A stretch of DNA of 64,000 nt from Serilophus lunatus (taxonomy: Eukaryota > Chordata > Aves > Passeriformes > Eurylaimidae): positions 166,590 to 230,589 of the forward strand of contig VXBA01006143.1 of NCBI GenBank assembly GCA_013399895.1. The letters are read 5' to 3'. The position numbers and the translations under genes were made by a program. The notes beneath the pieces are model-generated. The model did no database searches, was not told where the DNA came from, and worked only from the letters and a program-made list of their open reading frames with translations. Shown piece after piece: positions 1 to 12,988 of this stretch; within the stretch, counting starts at the first letter, position 1, and each line of letters begins with the position of its first letter.

Positions 1-531
1 CTGCAAAATTTCTCTACTTTTGTTCCAGCCACATGTAGTTAGTTCTGAACAAGACTGCTGAAGCTTGTTAACATTCCTCTCACTCTGAATGATGGTTTTT
101 GTAGAATTTTGAATCATTTATGAAGTGTTGTCAGATAGTTGAAAAATACAGGAAAACACTCACCTTTCGGCCAGGAAAAGACAATGAAAAATAAGACTTT
201 GGGCAATGGAAAGAAAAGCTAACAGTGTGGAACAGTCAGTAATTTGTTCAAAAGCACTGAATAATCAATCAAATCCAGATGCGCAAGAGTGTGTGGAAAC
301 CTAACTTTTGTCTTTCTGGCTTTTCCATGTTCCTTCACTCTGCTGTCACTGGCTACACATTCTCTAACCCAGACACCAGTTTGCTAACACAGAAATTCTT
401 AAAAGCATCAGTATCTCACCCCAGCACATCTCTGATTCTCTAATGGTGTTGCAGCTCTATGACCAGTAGAAGAGCTCTGGTTTCTCCTGTTTGTTTCCCA
501 GGTTGCTCTGTTTTATTCTTTGCATACTGCT

Positions 532-600
532 GGAGCAGGGAGATTGGATCAGAATACCCACTGTGATCCCTTCCAACCGCTGTAAATTCTTTGTAGACTA
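532..600 (+). mobile_element. CR1 LINE 3'-end fragment
   Basis: Contains ggagattggatcagaa and, after a small disruption, tgatcccttccaaccgctg followed by an A/T-rich tail. This is the arrangement seen at the 3' terminus of avian CR1 retrotransposons (gattggat...gatcccttccaacc...attctgtgattct). Only the terminal 60-70 bp is present and it is diverged, so it is an old, 5'-truncated insertion. Confidence 0.7.
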
Positions 601-3600
601 TAATGTATTTTTAATTTTTACTTGTGATTTGGTGTCAAACTGAGTTACTGAATACTTGTCATGCTGTTTGACTGAACATGACTGTACAAGTGGCATCATG
701 AAAGCCTGGGAAGTATGCAGAATTCACATACACTAATGTGTTCTGCACATTGTTTTGCAAGAGGGAAAATACTGAGGTAAACTAAGCTTCCCAATTTGTA
801 AGGCGTTCAAAACTCTACCCAAAATCTGCTGAAATGAGTAGAGAGAAAAATGTTGCTCTTGCACTTCAGACTTGTCATCCATGGAAAACAAAGGACTTGG
901 GATTGAAGGCTAAGCTTCTTGAGCAGAGGAAAAAAGGAAGCAAAATATTGCAAATTTCTGAAAGATTGGGAATTGTGGATCTACAAAAAGACAATTTTGA
1001 GAATTTTATTAGGTTTTTTATCAGTTTATACTGCAGACATAATGTTGGGCATTCATAATGTGCAAAATTCTGTTTATGGTTATATTTGAAAAATACAAAT
1101 GTGATCTGTTCATTATCTATTCACACTAGGATTTTACTGATACATATAATAGGAACATTTAGATATAGCTGTCTAGAATAGACATAGAATATATTCAGCC
1201 TAGTCTTGTCTTTAATTACAGAGCAGTGCTGAATATTGTAGAATTTTTCTGGTGAGCAGCATTTGCTCAATTTTGTCTTTTAATAGTTAAAGCAAGTGAG
1301 AATTAATTATCTGTAGAAGTGACCTAAAACTTCTGTGGTTCTTATTAAACTTTGATCCTTGTACCTGTTCAGTTCTTTCCTTATGGAAGAATAGATTAAT
1401 GGCATTCCTACTGGTTTTCGATACCCGTAACAGAAACGTGACTGGGAAGAGTATTTGTCTGGCAAATATCTTTGTTTTCTGCCACTGTGCATGTGAAAAA
1501 AGAAATTTTCCTAAGTAGACATATACTCTGAGCATAGTATGTGATAAAACATTTGAAATAGTTGTGATCAGTTATGTAGTTGTGTGCTTGCTCAGTATGT
1601 ATTTCACATTTTATAGTGACCAGGAAAGCATTAATTTATACAACTTCAGAATAGCTTCAGCACTGTGCATTTATCTTGTTAAATCTCTGCCAAAGCATGT
1701 GCTCCTGATTACAGAGAATTTGATTCAATGTTGAAATTGTGGAAGAGGATATTTACCAGGCTACCAGTATGTACTGAACAGACAAGGACTAGGAGTGCAA
1801 TTAGGATAAATGATTGAGCTCATTTCCAAGAGTCCTTGCATTCATAATAAACATTATTTTTACTGCTTTATCATTCATTTCTCCAATGGCAGAAAATTAA
1901 AATGCAGATATAACTCTTTTTATCAGCTACATGAGAAATTACTTGTGGCGTATCAACATAAAGCAAAGTAGCAGTGCAGCAGAATGGTGGTGTGAGATCA
2001 TTACCAGCATCTTTGGGAGTTCAGCTTTCTCCACAAGTACTTCAGAGACATAACTTGAGGTCAAAATACTGACTCTTGGTTAATGCTGAGAAGATGTCGA
2101 GTGAACTTTGAAGAAAGCCAAAGTTGTACAGGCAAAGTTTGACATTTTGGATTTGGTTGGCCATATTTTTTCAATGTGCTGAGTAATGATGACTGTGGTT
2201 AAAGCTAATTGGAAAATAGCCTTAAGGTGCTTAACCTGATTGAAAATTAGATTATATGTGTAATAGTATTAAGGTAAGATACTGCCATTAAATGAAGATG
2301 TTACAAAAGGGCATGGACTCAGGTCACTGCTTTTCCAAATGCAGTTCATGTAAATGTATTTCTAACATGGCTTGAGTTCTTGAATTTTCTATTTTTAGAA
2401 AGCTAAAGAGATTGACCTCCTCTCGTGTTAAGAGCCACCTCGTTAACCTTTGCTGATTTGAAATTGTGTATCTCTGGAGCATTTCACGTGATGGAGAGAA
2501 CAGGACAATGTGCCAGTGGAGACTTGCTATGTCACAATTATTGCTAATGCACTTCAGAGTTGTTGTGCCTCTTCTGTCCCTTTTTGCTTATAAATTAGTC
2601 TAGCAGAAAATAAACTAATGCATTCATATCACTTGCCTTTGAAATGAAAAGAAGTTGGAAGGAATTACAGAGCACCTTAAGTAGTTTGGAAAATAATTAA
2701 CCTATCAGTTCAAAAGTACAGTATCTGTCATCTGTTTTCATGGATTTATCAATGCTTCTTAAGAACATAAGAATCAGGAGAAATAAACACAAGTTGCTGT
2801 GCCTCTTTGAAATCAATGCCAACTTTGCACTTGTGCTTCTTAAACAGGAAAAGAAATGAATGACCTGTTAATGACCTGGACTGGATATGAGGAGACTCCT
2901 GCAGGGGTTTTGTTACAGTGTTTGCTTTTTAAAATTTGATTTTTTTTTTTAATTTAATGCAGATTTGTAATGCTGTTTTAATGGGCATTTCAAAGCATTT
3001 CTTTTTGTGTCACATTAACATTTTGGTCTGTTTCAGATGTCATGTTCAAAATCAGTACATCTTTCATCCTTAAAAAAACCCAGGTGTTGTTTCAATAGAT
3101 AGAAAAGGAAAACTTTCCAACTTCAGCACACTTGTCACATAATTTCAACCATCAAATAGTTTCTTTAATTTCTATTAAAGATTAGAAATTCTGGCCAAGC
3201 TCAAAAGTCTGAAAGCAAGCAGTATTTTATAATGAATCCTATTACATGTGGAAATTTCAATCAGACTTCTATATTTGTAGAGTTACCCTGCACTCTTGCA
3301 CTAATGTTTAACTGGCAGAATTAACTGGTTATGAATCTTAAGGGCTTAAAAACAAGGTCTAGAAACAGCCAAATTTTATGCTCAATTTGAATGCCTGAGT
3401 TCAAGGGGACAGTTATGAGCAGCAGATAATTCAGTGCTCGCAGTTTAGCACTATGTGGTACTGTCTTAAAAAATAACAAGCCACAGACCTGTCAGGTGTG
3501 GGTGTTACAACAATTAGAAAGTGTATAAATTTTAGGGAAAAAGCTATTCAGAATTAGATGTGCACTTCAGTGCAGTTACTTCAATTAAAAATATTTTTTC

Positions 3601-5029
3601 ACTTGTTTTCTCAGAATATAAAATAGAAACAGAAAAAGGGACATTTTAAAGTCTCTGGTCACCGAGGAGTTGTTATGGTTTATTCCTATTCTGAATTATT
3701 CCTTGTGGAGAATTAGCAGATTGTCTGTTTTAAATGAAATACCAGTAGCAGATCTTACTGAACAAATAAAGAATAAATCTCTGCATGCAGTACACCAGGA
3801 ATTTAAAGGTGAAATAGCTGAAAAATTACTGAGAAATAGCTTGTGACTTGCATACCAGAGGATTTTAAAGTAGGTAGTCTGACATAATTTTTAAAAGGGT
3901 TTAGGGAAGTCTATAAACTAAGTTATTACAAGTCATTAATGAAGGGATAGAAAAACAGAAAACTATTTTGTTGAGTGTTGGTCTGTGTGTAGTTCTAGTC
4001 CTCTCCAAAGAAATAGATCAGAAATGGAAATGATATGAAAAAGCTTCATTTTTCACCCATTGGAGAAACATACTGGAAATTCTGTGTGCATGAAAAACAG
4101 CTAAGTGAGGAATACAACAGCAGTCTTGCAAATCATGAAGAAAGGAAAAGGTTTTTAACTGTTTCAAAATGCAAATTGGTTCTTCTGTTGAAACTACTGC
4201 CTTGCAGTTTCAAAACAAGTTCATGACAGTTTTTTTCCACAACATATAATTGGGATGAAAACTGAAAATCTGCATGGGTCGAGAAAATAATTGAGCTAAT
4301 TGAAGAAAAATCAATCCAAACACAAAGACATGACTTATTTATTAAGAAATAGCTGGATAGAAATATTTTGAACGATTGGCAGTTTTTCGGGATAAATATC
4401 ACTATTCCCTTTGTTCATATTCAAGTGTACTGAATAAAATATATCTTTAATTCATCAAAGAATTTTCTGAACTGTTGGAATCAGTATGCCTTGATGTAAG
4501 AGTGGAGTTAAAGAAACCTTGGAGGCCATGGTATAACTAAACCTGAGTTGCCCTGTTATATTAATATTGACAAATTTATTTTTAAAATAGAAGTATTAAG
4601 TATAATGATGAAACCTAATGGGCTGTTGGTTCTGTAGTGCATTTCTCAGTCTCCTGGGTGTCCCAGCTTCAGAAGGTGTTGAGGCAGCCAAGTTGGTGCC
4701 CTGCAGTGGTGCAGCAGACATGCATTTTGCAGCCCCGGGCTCTCTGGGACAGTGAGAACCCTCACCCAGATCTAACACAGTAGTGGCCCTACACCCGAGT
4801 TCCTTATGCCCAGAGATCTTTCTGATGAGAGACATGTAGTGGCAGCAATTCTTTTATCCTGCCATGATCCTTTCAGCGTGTCTATTTTTCCCGGGTGACA
4901 ACAATACTTTCCAGGGAAATTAGTACCTTCTTGGAGGAGAAAGGAAAACTCGTTCTCCACTGTACTGCAGCCTTCAAAGCAAGAGGCTTTCCATCAAGAA
5001 ATATGGGAAAAGGAAGCAACAATTATTTA

Positions 5030-5047
5030 ATAACATATATATATATT
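5030..5047. repeat. (TA)n microsatellite
   Basis: Alternating AT run (acatatatatatatatta) just left of the CpG-rich block and possible LTR. Confidence 0.8.
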
Positions 5048-5059
5048 AAATAAAGATGA

Positions 5060-5730
5060 AACACATTGAGTAACCAGAAAAAAAATCACTCCAACAACCT
5101 CCCCCCCCGGTCCCCTTTGTGTATTTGTTTCCTCGGTGTGCTCGCAGCTGTGGGGAAAGAGGCAGGTCCTGCGGGCTCAGCACACACTCCCAGCGCTGCC
5201 CTGGTTTTGCTGCCAAGGTGGTCCGGTCCAGGAGCAGCAGGAGCCGGGGCCGGGCAGCCAGGCTGGCTCTGGGCCGGGGCCGGGGCAGGCAGGGCTCTCC
5301 TCTGTGTCTGCGGGGCCGCGCTGCTCCCGGGGCAGCCGCGGGCGGTTGCGCTGTTCGCGGGGCGGGGGCACGGCGCGGGCTGAAGCGGCTCCAGCTCGGC
5401 AGCACCCGGCCCTTCCCCTGGCATTGCGGCCGAAAACCGGCTCGGCTGGTCCCTCAGAGTTTTTTTATTGTCCCAAGAAAGGGGGAGAGGAAAGGCAGGC
5501 ATATTGTACCCCTCCCCTGCGCGTTCAAGGGCAGGAATCTGCCTGGTATCACAAGACCATTACCTCTCAAGCCGAAAGACAATGGCCTTCAACTCCCACC
5601 CCTGCTGGGGAATTCTGTCCTGACATTAGCTGGATTACCTTCTTCCCTTCCTCAGTCTGTCAGCATCAGGCTGGTAATGGGAAAATTTCCCAGAAAGGAA
5701 TCTCACCCATAACGTCGTTCTAAGTGTTTT
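5060..5730 (-). mobile_element. Possible solo LTR of an endogenous retrovirus
   Basis: On the minus strand there is a TATA-like TACAATAT (complement of 5501-5508) followed about 32 nt later by an AATAAA signal (complement of 5464-5469), then a GC-rich stretch. Compact TATA-to-polyadenylation spacing is typical of LTRs. The composition of the whole block differs from the flanking intron. I could not identify TG...CA ends, target-site duplications, a primer-binding site or any gag/pol/env coding, so the limits are approximate and the call is tentative. Confidence 0.3.
5215..5445. promoter_or_regulatory. Intronic CpG island
   Basis: About 25 CpG dinucleotides fall in roughly 230 bp (count by eye), in a window where CpG is otherwise very scarce. 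The block contains a GC-box-like ggggcggggg near 5357-5366 and several ggccgggg repeats. High CpG retention suggests a region that is or was unmethylated, such as a promoter, or a GC-rich mobile element. No recognisable first exon could be assigned. Open frames on both strands here reflect stop-codon scarcity in GC-rich DNA. Confidence 0.6.
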
Positions 5731-7030
5731 CAGAGCACATCCTCTCTCTTTATACTTACTCAAATTTATTTTGCCTCAGGTTTAAATCTTGACTACTGTC
5801 TTGCCATTCATTAATGCTGACGGATTGCTAGTACAATTAATTTTGCACCTGAGTAGAAAAATTAATTAGATGAACAGTTGATGTCCTTATTACGAATCAA
5901 CAAGTCGGAAGGATTATTTAGACTTCACTGGATGAAATTATCCAGGCTGTGACAGGAGCTCAGACTGGATTGTCTTTAACTGTATCTTCTAGCAAGGACA
6001 TCAGAGCAACTGTAGTTATCCAGAAGAAGGTTCAGAGGCTTGTTCTCTCACAAAGTTTGTGATGGCTATTACTGAGTGGAAAACTGATTAGTTACAAGCG
6101 TTAAGGGTCCCAGCTACATATGGAGAAACTAATATATTTTGTAGAAAGTAACAGTTAAGGAAACCTAGTCCTTTAAGTACACAATTTAAATATTAGGCAA
6201 CTTTGTAAAACCAGAGTCAGGCTGACAAAAGTCTTCCCTAGTTAAGTAGATGCTTTCTGATGACTGCTATTTGTGGTCTGTGCAGTTTGAGACCTGTCTT
6301 TTTTTGTAGCAGATGCTGCACTGCCAGCCTACCATTAGAAAATAATTTCTTGTCTAATATATTCATGGGGATGAAGACAGAATCCAGATCAGAATAAAAA
6401 AATAATTTTGCATTTACCTCTAGATGGTGATAGTTAGATGCAGTTCCTTTAGTGTCTGTGAAGCAAGTTAATTACTCCAATAGTATTTTGTTATATTTCT
6501 CAACTGTAGAGTATCTTGTTATTTCCTGTATACATATGGATTCTACTTTCCTGTGAAGTGTACAGCAAATACTATTAATCATGCCTTTTGTCGCTATAAT
6601 TTCCAATGCCTGACACTTAAGATAATGAAACGGAGATTTTATGATTCTTAAAGTGATATCAATATTTAAACGGCTTTTTGCAAATATTCCTTGTTTGCAG
6701 AGCAGTGAACACTTTAGATTATAAACCAAATAAGATTAAAGATCAACATCCTAATCAGACAAGACTGTTACTATTTACATTTGAATAGGACTCCTTAAGA
6801 TTATAATCAATAAACATTTCTTACGTTTTTTTTTAATTCATTTGAGTCTTTTCAGTCGTATTGTTTTGATATTGACCAACATATTTTCTCATAATATTTG
6901 TTTTTATATTATTCTAAATGATGTTTAAGAAAGCAATGTTTTCTTCTCCATTCCTTCTCTGAAGGAAGAGCATTTATACCTTCTTCTGGAAGGGCTGTTA
7001 GCATATAACTGTTTTGGTTGGCAAACACCC

Positions 7031-7190
7031 TTAAGACCATTGGGTCCCACTGTTAACAAAGCACTGCTGAGTCCAGCACTAAACCATGTCCTTAAGTGTC
7101 ACATCTGCACATCTTTTAAATCCCTCCAGAGATGGTGAGTCCACTCCTTCCCTGGACAGTTATGCCAGGGCTTGACAACCTGACTTTTGA
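7031..7190 (-). mobile_element. CR1 LINE fragment, reverse orientation
   Basis: The + strand reads, in order, aagaccattgggtccc, cactaaaccatgtcctta, acatcttttaaatccctcca, gatggtgagtccactccttccctgg and agggcttgacaacc. These are the reverse complement of the CR1 3' region and parallel the copy at 58.6 kb almost word for word. The extreme 3' tail on its left side and everything beyond about 7190 are lost or too diverged, so this is an old fragment of roughly 160 bp. Confidence 0.8.
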
Positions 7191-10100
7191 CCTTTAATTT
7201 GTGCACAAGCCACCATGGCCTTAGCTTTTCATCGAAGGTAGATGTCTTAATGGCAGAAAATGGACTGGCAGTTAATAGTTGAAAGTTAAGTAACAAATTG
7301 AAAAAATTAAACTCAAAATTGAATTTAGTTTTCCTGATACATGATGAATTGGATGGCTTTAGCAGCTGCAGCACTAAGCAGGAAAAAAGGAGAAATAAAT
7401 AGGCTTCTAATCATATTCCATTTCAGTGCTGCTCAGGGCAAGGAGAGAAGAAAATGAAGTAGAATGATGTGGAGAATTTGAAAGATGTGTCTCCTGGCAT
7501 TCTGAAACAGAGTGGTTTGGGAGTGCATAAGCCAAAAAGGTTGAATATCCCACTTGTTTTGCAGTGGGAGCCAAAGTTGTGTCAGAGAAGCATAAGAGAA
7601 AGCATAAAGGAGAAAAATTTTTGAATAACTGGGAGGAGGGAGTATACAAAGATGAGATTGGTCCTTGGAGACTTTTATGGTTATTTACTTTTATAAAGGA
7701 AACCATAATACAACTTAATACATTAATTTACTTAATGAAATGCTGGATGCAAAAAATGCTAGGAAAGTAAAAGTAGAATTTCTATTTTCAGATTATTTTG
7801 TAACTACTACAGAGAGAAGTAGTAATCTAGACCCAATAAATATCTCAAATGAATATTAGCTATGTTATTTAGAAGCTGATTGATGAGACAGTCTCTTTTC
7901 CCTTGCCAGGGCACCAAAATTCTCCATTTGGAGAAAAAGCCAGCACTTCTGTCATTTTACCTATTTTCTCTTCTGCAGAAGCTCCTTTCACTGCAGTGAT
8001 TGTCATGCATTGTAATGACTGTATCAGTTCAAAGTGCACGTTTGTGAAACGATGTTAATTATTTTGGGTTATTAGAGGTCGTATTTCATTTTCAAAAGGA
8101 GTTTATTATGTTATTGAATGATTTTTTTTTGGTGCTGATTTGATTTGTTTATAAAAAGACAGAACAGACTGATTCCATCCAGCAAAAGCACAGGCAATGC
8201 TGCCTTTGTTCTTTAGTGGTCACTCACTTTAGTGCTGTTCTGGTGAAAAGAAGCTCAACTATGATTGCAGAAGTGAACATTATTCTGCATGTGTGTAATT
8301 GGATGGATGAGCCTAAAAGGTTGGAGAGTTTTCTATTTAGTAGAACAATATTGACTGTTTTTAAGATTCTTGCTTTGATGTGCATTGTGTCATATATTTG
8401 AAACTATAGTGTTCATTTTTATGAATTAAGTAACAAAATCTTAAAGATTTAACATAAAAAATGTATTCTGGTTTTTGAAGTCTTTGTGCAAGTAGAAAAA
8501 ATGGTCATATTGAAATAAAAGCATATTCACTTTAATTCCTGTTATGTCTCTGTGGCACAAAAAAGCTGCTGATATCACAGCTGAAAAGTTTCATTGTTCC
8601 ATTTGTTTTTCATTATGCAGAAATTTTTAAATTGGATCGTTTTCAAAGGGGGAACTTAACCATAAATATAGTCCTGCAGCTGTGTCAAAATATAACTTGC
8701 ATTTGTATTCATTTCTCACACTTCAGAGGTAGCTTTGGAGAACTGAGCTTGAATTTATATTCTAAACAGAATCCCATTCTCCTGAAGTAAAGTCAAAAAA
8801 TGAAATTGGTTCTTCTTTTTTAGCTATATACTTCCCTTTTGGCTTAATACCTTTTACTTTTATATGTCTTGAGTGCAGAAACATATAATTTGACAGAAAC
8901 TTCCTAAGTAGATGAAGTATGTCACTCCTATTTCATACTGTGCTTGTCTAAGAGGAAGGAAATTTAATTCCAATCCACTGAAAACAATTATTTCTTAAAT
9001 GGTGGAATTTGATCAAAATCTCTTTAATTTAATGTTCCTGAATAATTAAGATGTACATTAATGGATGAGTTAGTTTTAAGCGTTAAGAAAACTTTGTTGG
9101 TGTAAAGGTAAAACTATGGACCAATGGTACTCCAAATTTTATTAGAGTGTTGTTTAAAAGCAAATGTAAGAAGAACATTCAGCAGTCAAGCTTAGCTAAC
9201 AATGAAAAGTAATGGTGCTAATTTGTCTGCAACGTGTTTGTGTTCGTGCTGGTTGGGTTGTCTTTACCAAACCAACTGATAATTTTTCTTTTTGTTGTCA
9301 CACACTTGGACATTGACTTGAAAGTATGTAACAAACAAGAGGCTCTCCAGAAAACTCTTGTTTATTAGTGAGGGAAAGAAAGTTAGAAATACAATAATAC
9401 AGTAGAAATAAAGTTATATAGAAATAATAGTTTTTCTCTCACTCTTTTTTTCTCCTCCAGGAATGCGTACTAAGGTGGTAGAGGTCACAGTAGCTTCCTT
9501 AGTGTAGATCAGTCTCTTACATTCCTGCTGGTGCCCATTATTTTTTTTCCATTCTTGTAAGAAATCTATGACCTTGTCTGGCCTGGGACTGATTCTTTAC
9601 AAATATTCTCAGTATTCTTTGTCCTTTGAAGTGTTCTGGTGCTGAAGTGTCCTGAGTTCTCTTGCATCTTGTGCCACTGAGTTGTATACGTGGTTTAGGA
9701 GAATTTCACTGTTCACCTTCCATTAGCATTATTCTCTCTTTCTGACATTTTTCTTGCCTCTGGAATGAGTGATGGACTCACAAGGACTTTAATTTCAGCA
9801 TTTTTGTATTTGTGGAGATCACATTAGCAGAGTTCTCTGGCTAGAATTAATTTTTCTTTATGCATTCAGATCATCCTGCCAGGAAATGTGACCTATATTT
9901 GCAAAGAAGATTCAGGAGAAACTTCATTTAGGGAAGATCCTTCCTTTATTTTCCTCAGGCTTTTATACATTAGTAGTGAGGAACTTGTGTTAATTTTTAC
10001 TAGTCTGTCACCAGTTATGTTAATAGCATTTTTGCCTCAGAATTGCTTAAGGATTTCTTAACCTATTAAAGAAACTTTTGGCTCAAAAGGCAGTACCATG

Positions 10101-10755
10101 GGAGTAGGAATTTTCATTTCAGTATGTAATCATTAAAGTAGTGCTTTCAAATTGATTCCTAGAAGATTTTTGGCTTTTCAGTAATATTGTTAGCAGGTAG
10201 TTGCTGGTAAACACAATATTAAATTTCTACTGTTGTTGCTATTGCTCTCCAAATCTTTGACTTTAGACGTGTTTGTGATTAGAAAATAACAGACTAATTC
10301 ATTATACATACTTACTAACTGAAATTTTTCTTTGAGCTGCTGTAAATCAAAGCTACAGAAAGGTTACCAATCAATCTTTACATGGGAGACTCAAATGGAA
10401 AGTGCTCCTAAATTACAAGCAGAAGCTACTTAACTAATGTTTTGATATTCAAGAGAATATTGAAGTAAAATCTTTTGTCTACAAACAAATAAACATTTCT
10501 GTAAATTTTCAATCCCTTGAAAATTACTTAACTAGATTAGGAAATGGGTGATATCAGGAAAACATGTGCATTAGAAAAGAAGTGTAATGATTTAGAATTG
10601 ATTTTTTAATTTGATCAGAGAATAAGCCTAGGATGAGTCCTTTAAACTCTTTATCACATGATGTTAAAATACTGTACTGTAATTATGTGTCATATGCCAA
10701 GGTATTTTCTGCAGCAAAAGGTAGTATTGCTCTAGAGTGCAGCAAGATAATTTGG

Positions 10756-10772
10756 GACAGACAGACAGACAG
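10756..10772 (+). repeat. (GACA)n microsatellite
   Basis: Four perfect GACA units plus one base in the intron. Short simple repeat, nothing further visible. Confidence 0.9.
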
Positions 10773-11075
10773 AGAAGTGTATTTGGCAGCTACAGATTTC
10801 ATGGATTTCCTGTCGAGAGACTGTATGGAATTGTGGATACCTTGAAGATGATGGGAATAATCCTAATGAATTTTAAGACAATTTCAAACCATGCATCTCA
10901 AGTTGCTTGATTTAATATTATTCCAAAATTTTGTCTGCACAAATAATTGTTCTCTGATTTTCTTGTGCTTAAGTTGTATGATCTATATTTGAGATGAAAG
11001 GAGACATCTCTATGCCTTAAATGACTAGACTAGGATAAGTTTATCCAAATAATTTTATATTTAGCATTTATATAT

Positions 11076-11157
11076 TTATATATAAATATAAATATATATA
11101 TTATATATATATTTTTATATATATAAAAAATATATATATATATTTATATTTATATTT
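11076..11157. repeat. A/T-only low-complexity tract
   Basis: 82 consecutive bases with no G or C, mostly alternating TA with short A and T runs, and largely self-complementary. It can form hairpins or cruciforms and is likely length-variable between individuals. Confidence 0.95.
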
Positions 11158-12771
11158 GTTTGATTTCCCAACTGAATTTGCATTGTATTGCAGTACATTG
11201 GCTTAGGAATAGTGTTCCCTTCTGAGACAATAAAGGTTTAAATGTGTACTGCATCATGAACTTTAATATACCTTTCATACTCTATTATATGATTGTGAAT
11301 AAATTCAATATGTCAGAGGGCGCCAAATGTTGCACTTTAATTTCTTACTGTCTAAATGAAATCAATATCTATGTATATGGAAGAACAGTGAGAAATTTTC
11401 TAATGGTTTTATCTGAGAAATTAATCTATGGTTTTGCAGTCCTTAAAAATTTCAATTATAGTGTACAGGATTCCTTAATTAGTTAACTATGGGTTGCAGC
11501 TTAACAGGTAATGTTGAACTGCATGATTCACCAAATCACATGTGCAAAGATAACTGCTAAGTTAAATTAAGATTTCCATATTAAATAACTTAGTTAAAAA
11601 TAATTTAAGCTTTTTTTGTTGTCCCCAATGCCCCATAGGGAAATTGAATCCTGAATCTTGGGAGTGTAAACAAAATTCCAAACAATATACTGGTTGAAAT
11701 GAGAATAGGCAGAGAGAAGAGTTAGATCTGGGTGGATGAAGATTTTAATAGTTTTTACTACATGAAATAAATTTTATTAGAATTATGCAAAACACATGTA
11801 TCTTTATTTGCCTTGAAAGATGTACTTAATTGTTAAAACAGATGGTCCTGTAGGAGTTTAATTATCCTGGCTTTAGTTTCAAAGTGAAAAAAAAAATCTG
11901 AATACTTCTTGCAGACTTACTATTGTGGTTCCATCATTATACATCTGAATTCTTGTGACCAAAGCCAGTTGAATTTTTGTTTACACGTACATTTGTAATT
12001 CACACAATACTCTGAATCTGTTGAATTCTTAGATGTGCTAATTTTGGAATTACAGTATTCCTGTAGCAAATACATTATTATTTTCTGCACTGAAATAATC
12101 TAATATTCTAATAGTCTAATACAAAAGAATGAATAAGCTATAAATTCTATAGAAGAAGCTAAGGAAAATATCCCTCTGGATCTTGAGTTCTGATGCTTGG
12201 TTTAGAGTTTCTGATATGCTATTTCAGCATTCTCTTAAGCTTTGGGTTCATTCCTGTAGAGTGAATTCCCTAGAATTTGCTAGAAAAGAGTGAAATCTCA
12301 GTTTTCTATAAGTATGTTTCACTTTTCCCAGAAATTTTCCCAGAGAACGTGAATATTTAGCATGTAATTGGAAATATGCTCATGAAATAATGAGTGGCAA
12401 ACAAAACCAGAAACACAAAAACTACAGCTGTGTTAAATTATACTTAATGTCCTATACAAGCAGAAAGAATGAACTGTGTTTATTTTCCAAACAATAAAAT
12501 TTCTGGTTTAGTTTTCAATATAATTTTGTTAGAAAGTAAATTAAGTTTCGTACTTCAGATAAAATTATGTTTTGCAATTCTGATGCTTCAAAGCTAATTT
12601 ACAAAGTTGAAAAACTGTATTGAGGACATAGAAATCAATTTTATAGTGGTATTAAATTATTTTTTCCCTTTGGTCACTGGGTAGTAAAATATGATGGAAA
12701 CCATGGTAACTAAAAGTGATTGCCCCAGAGTCATGTTAAAATGAGCAAGCTGTGTTTGCCTTGATTAAAAT

Positions 12772-12816
12772 AAGAGAAAGAGAGAAAAGGAGGAGGAAAA
12801 GGAAGAAGGGAGAGAA
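12772..12816 (+). repeat. Homopurine tract near PX exon acceptor
   Basis: 45 uninterrupted purines (agagaaagagagaaaagg onward), ending about 172 bp before the acceptor at 12988. Such tracts can form triplex DNA and mutate in length. No function is shown. Confidence 0.9.
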
Positions 12817-12988
12817 TAAGGTTAATGACCTGTACAACAGAAACAGCAAATGCACAGTCAGAGAGGTACCTGTGGCTCCAGGATCCTGGAACTTCTGATG
12901 CATCACATGAGGCTTTAAAGAGTGCAGGAGATGCCTCATCTCAGTGGTTTGTCTTTACATTATTTCCTTCCATGTCTGTATTTTGCAG

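Larger units (their letters stand above)
1..12988 (+). other. SNX29: SNX29 intron upstream of the first visible PX exon (partial)
   Basis: No SNX29 exon was recognised before 12989, so this is the 3' 12.99 kb of an intron that starts upstream of the window. I looked for the exon expected to encode the beginning of the PX domain and did not find it. The stretch is AT-rich. It holds CR1 scraps at about 532-596 and 7031-7190, a CpG-rich block near 5215-5445 inside a possible LTR, a GACA microsatellite, an A/T-only tract at 11076-11157 and a homopurine tract at 12772-12816. I see nothing else in it. The several 60-100-codon frames have no recognisable protein similarity. Confidence 0.8.

Noticed and set aside
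834..1058. 74-codon + strand frame rich in Lys and Leu
   Set aside because: Intronic, no homology recognised, no splice context.
5119..5723. Two overlapping + strand frames of about 195 codons, and long frames on the minus strand, over the CpG-rich block
   Set aside because: All frames are long at once because GC-rich DNA has few stops. The residues are low-complexity Ala/Gly/Arg/Pro and no domain is recognisable.
9236..9730. Stretch with possible reverse-orientation element texture (pyrimidine-rich, several short open words)
   Set aside because: No recognisable LTR ends, LINE words or duplications; could not be distinguished from ordinary intron.
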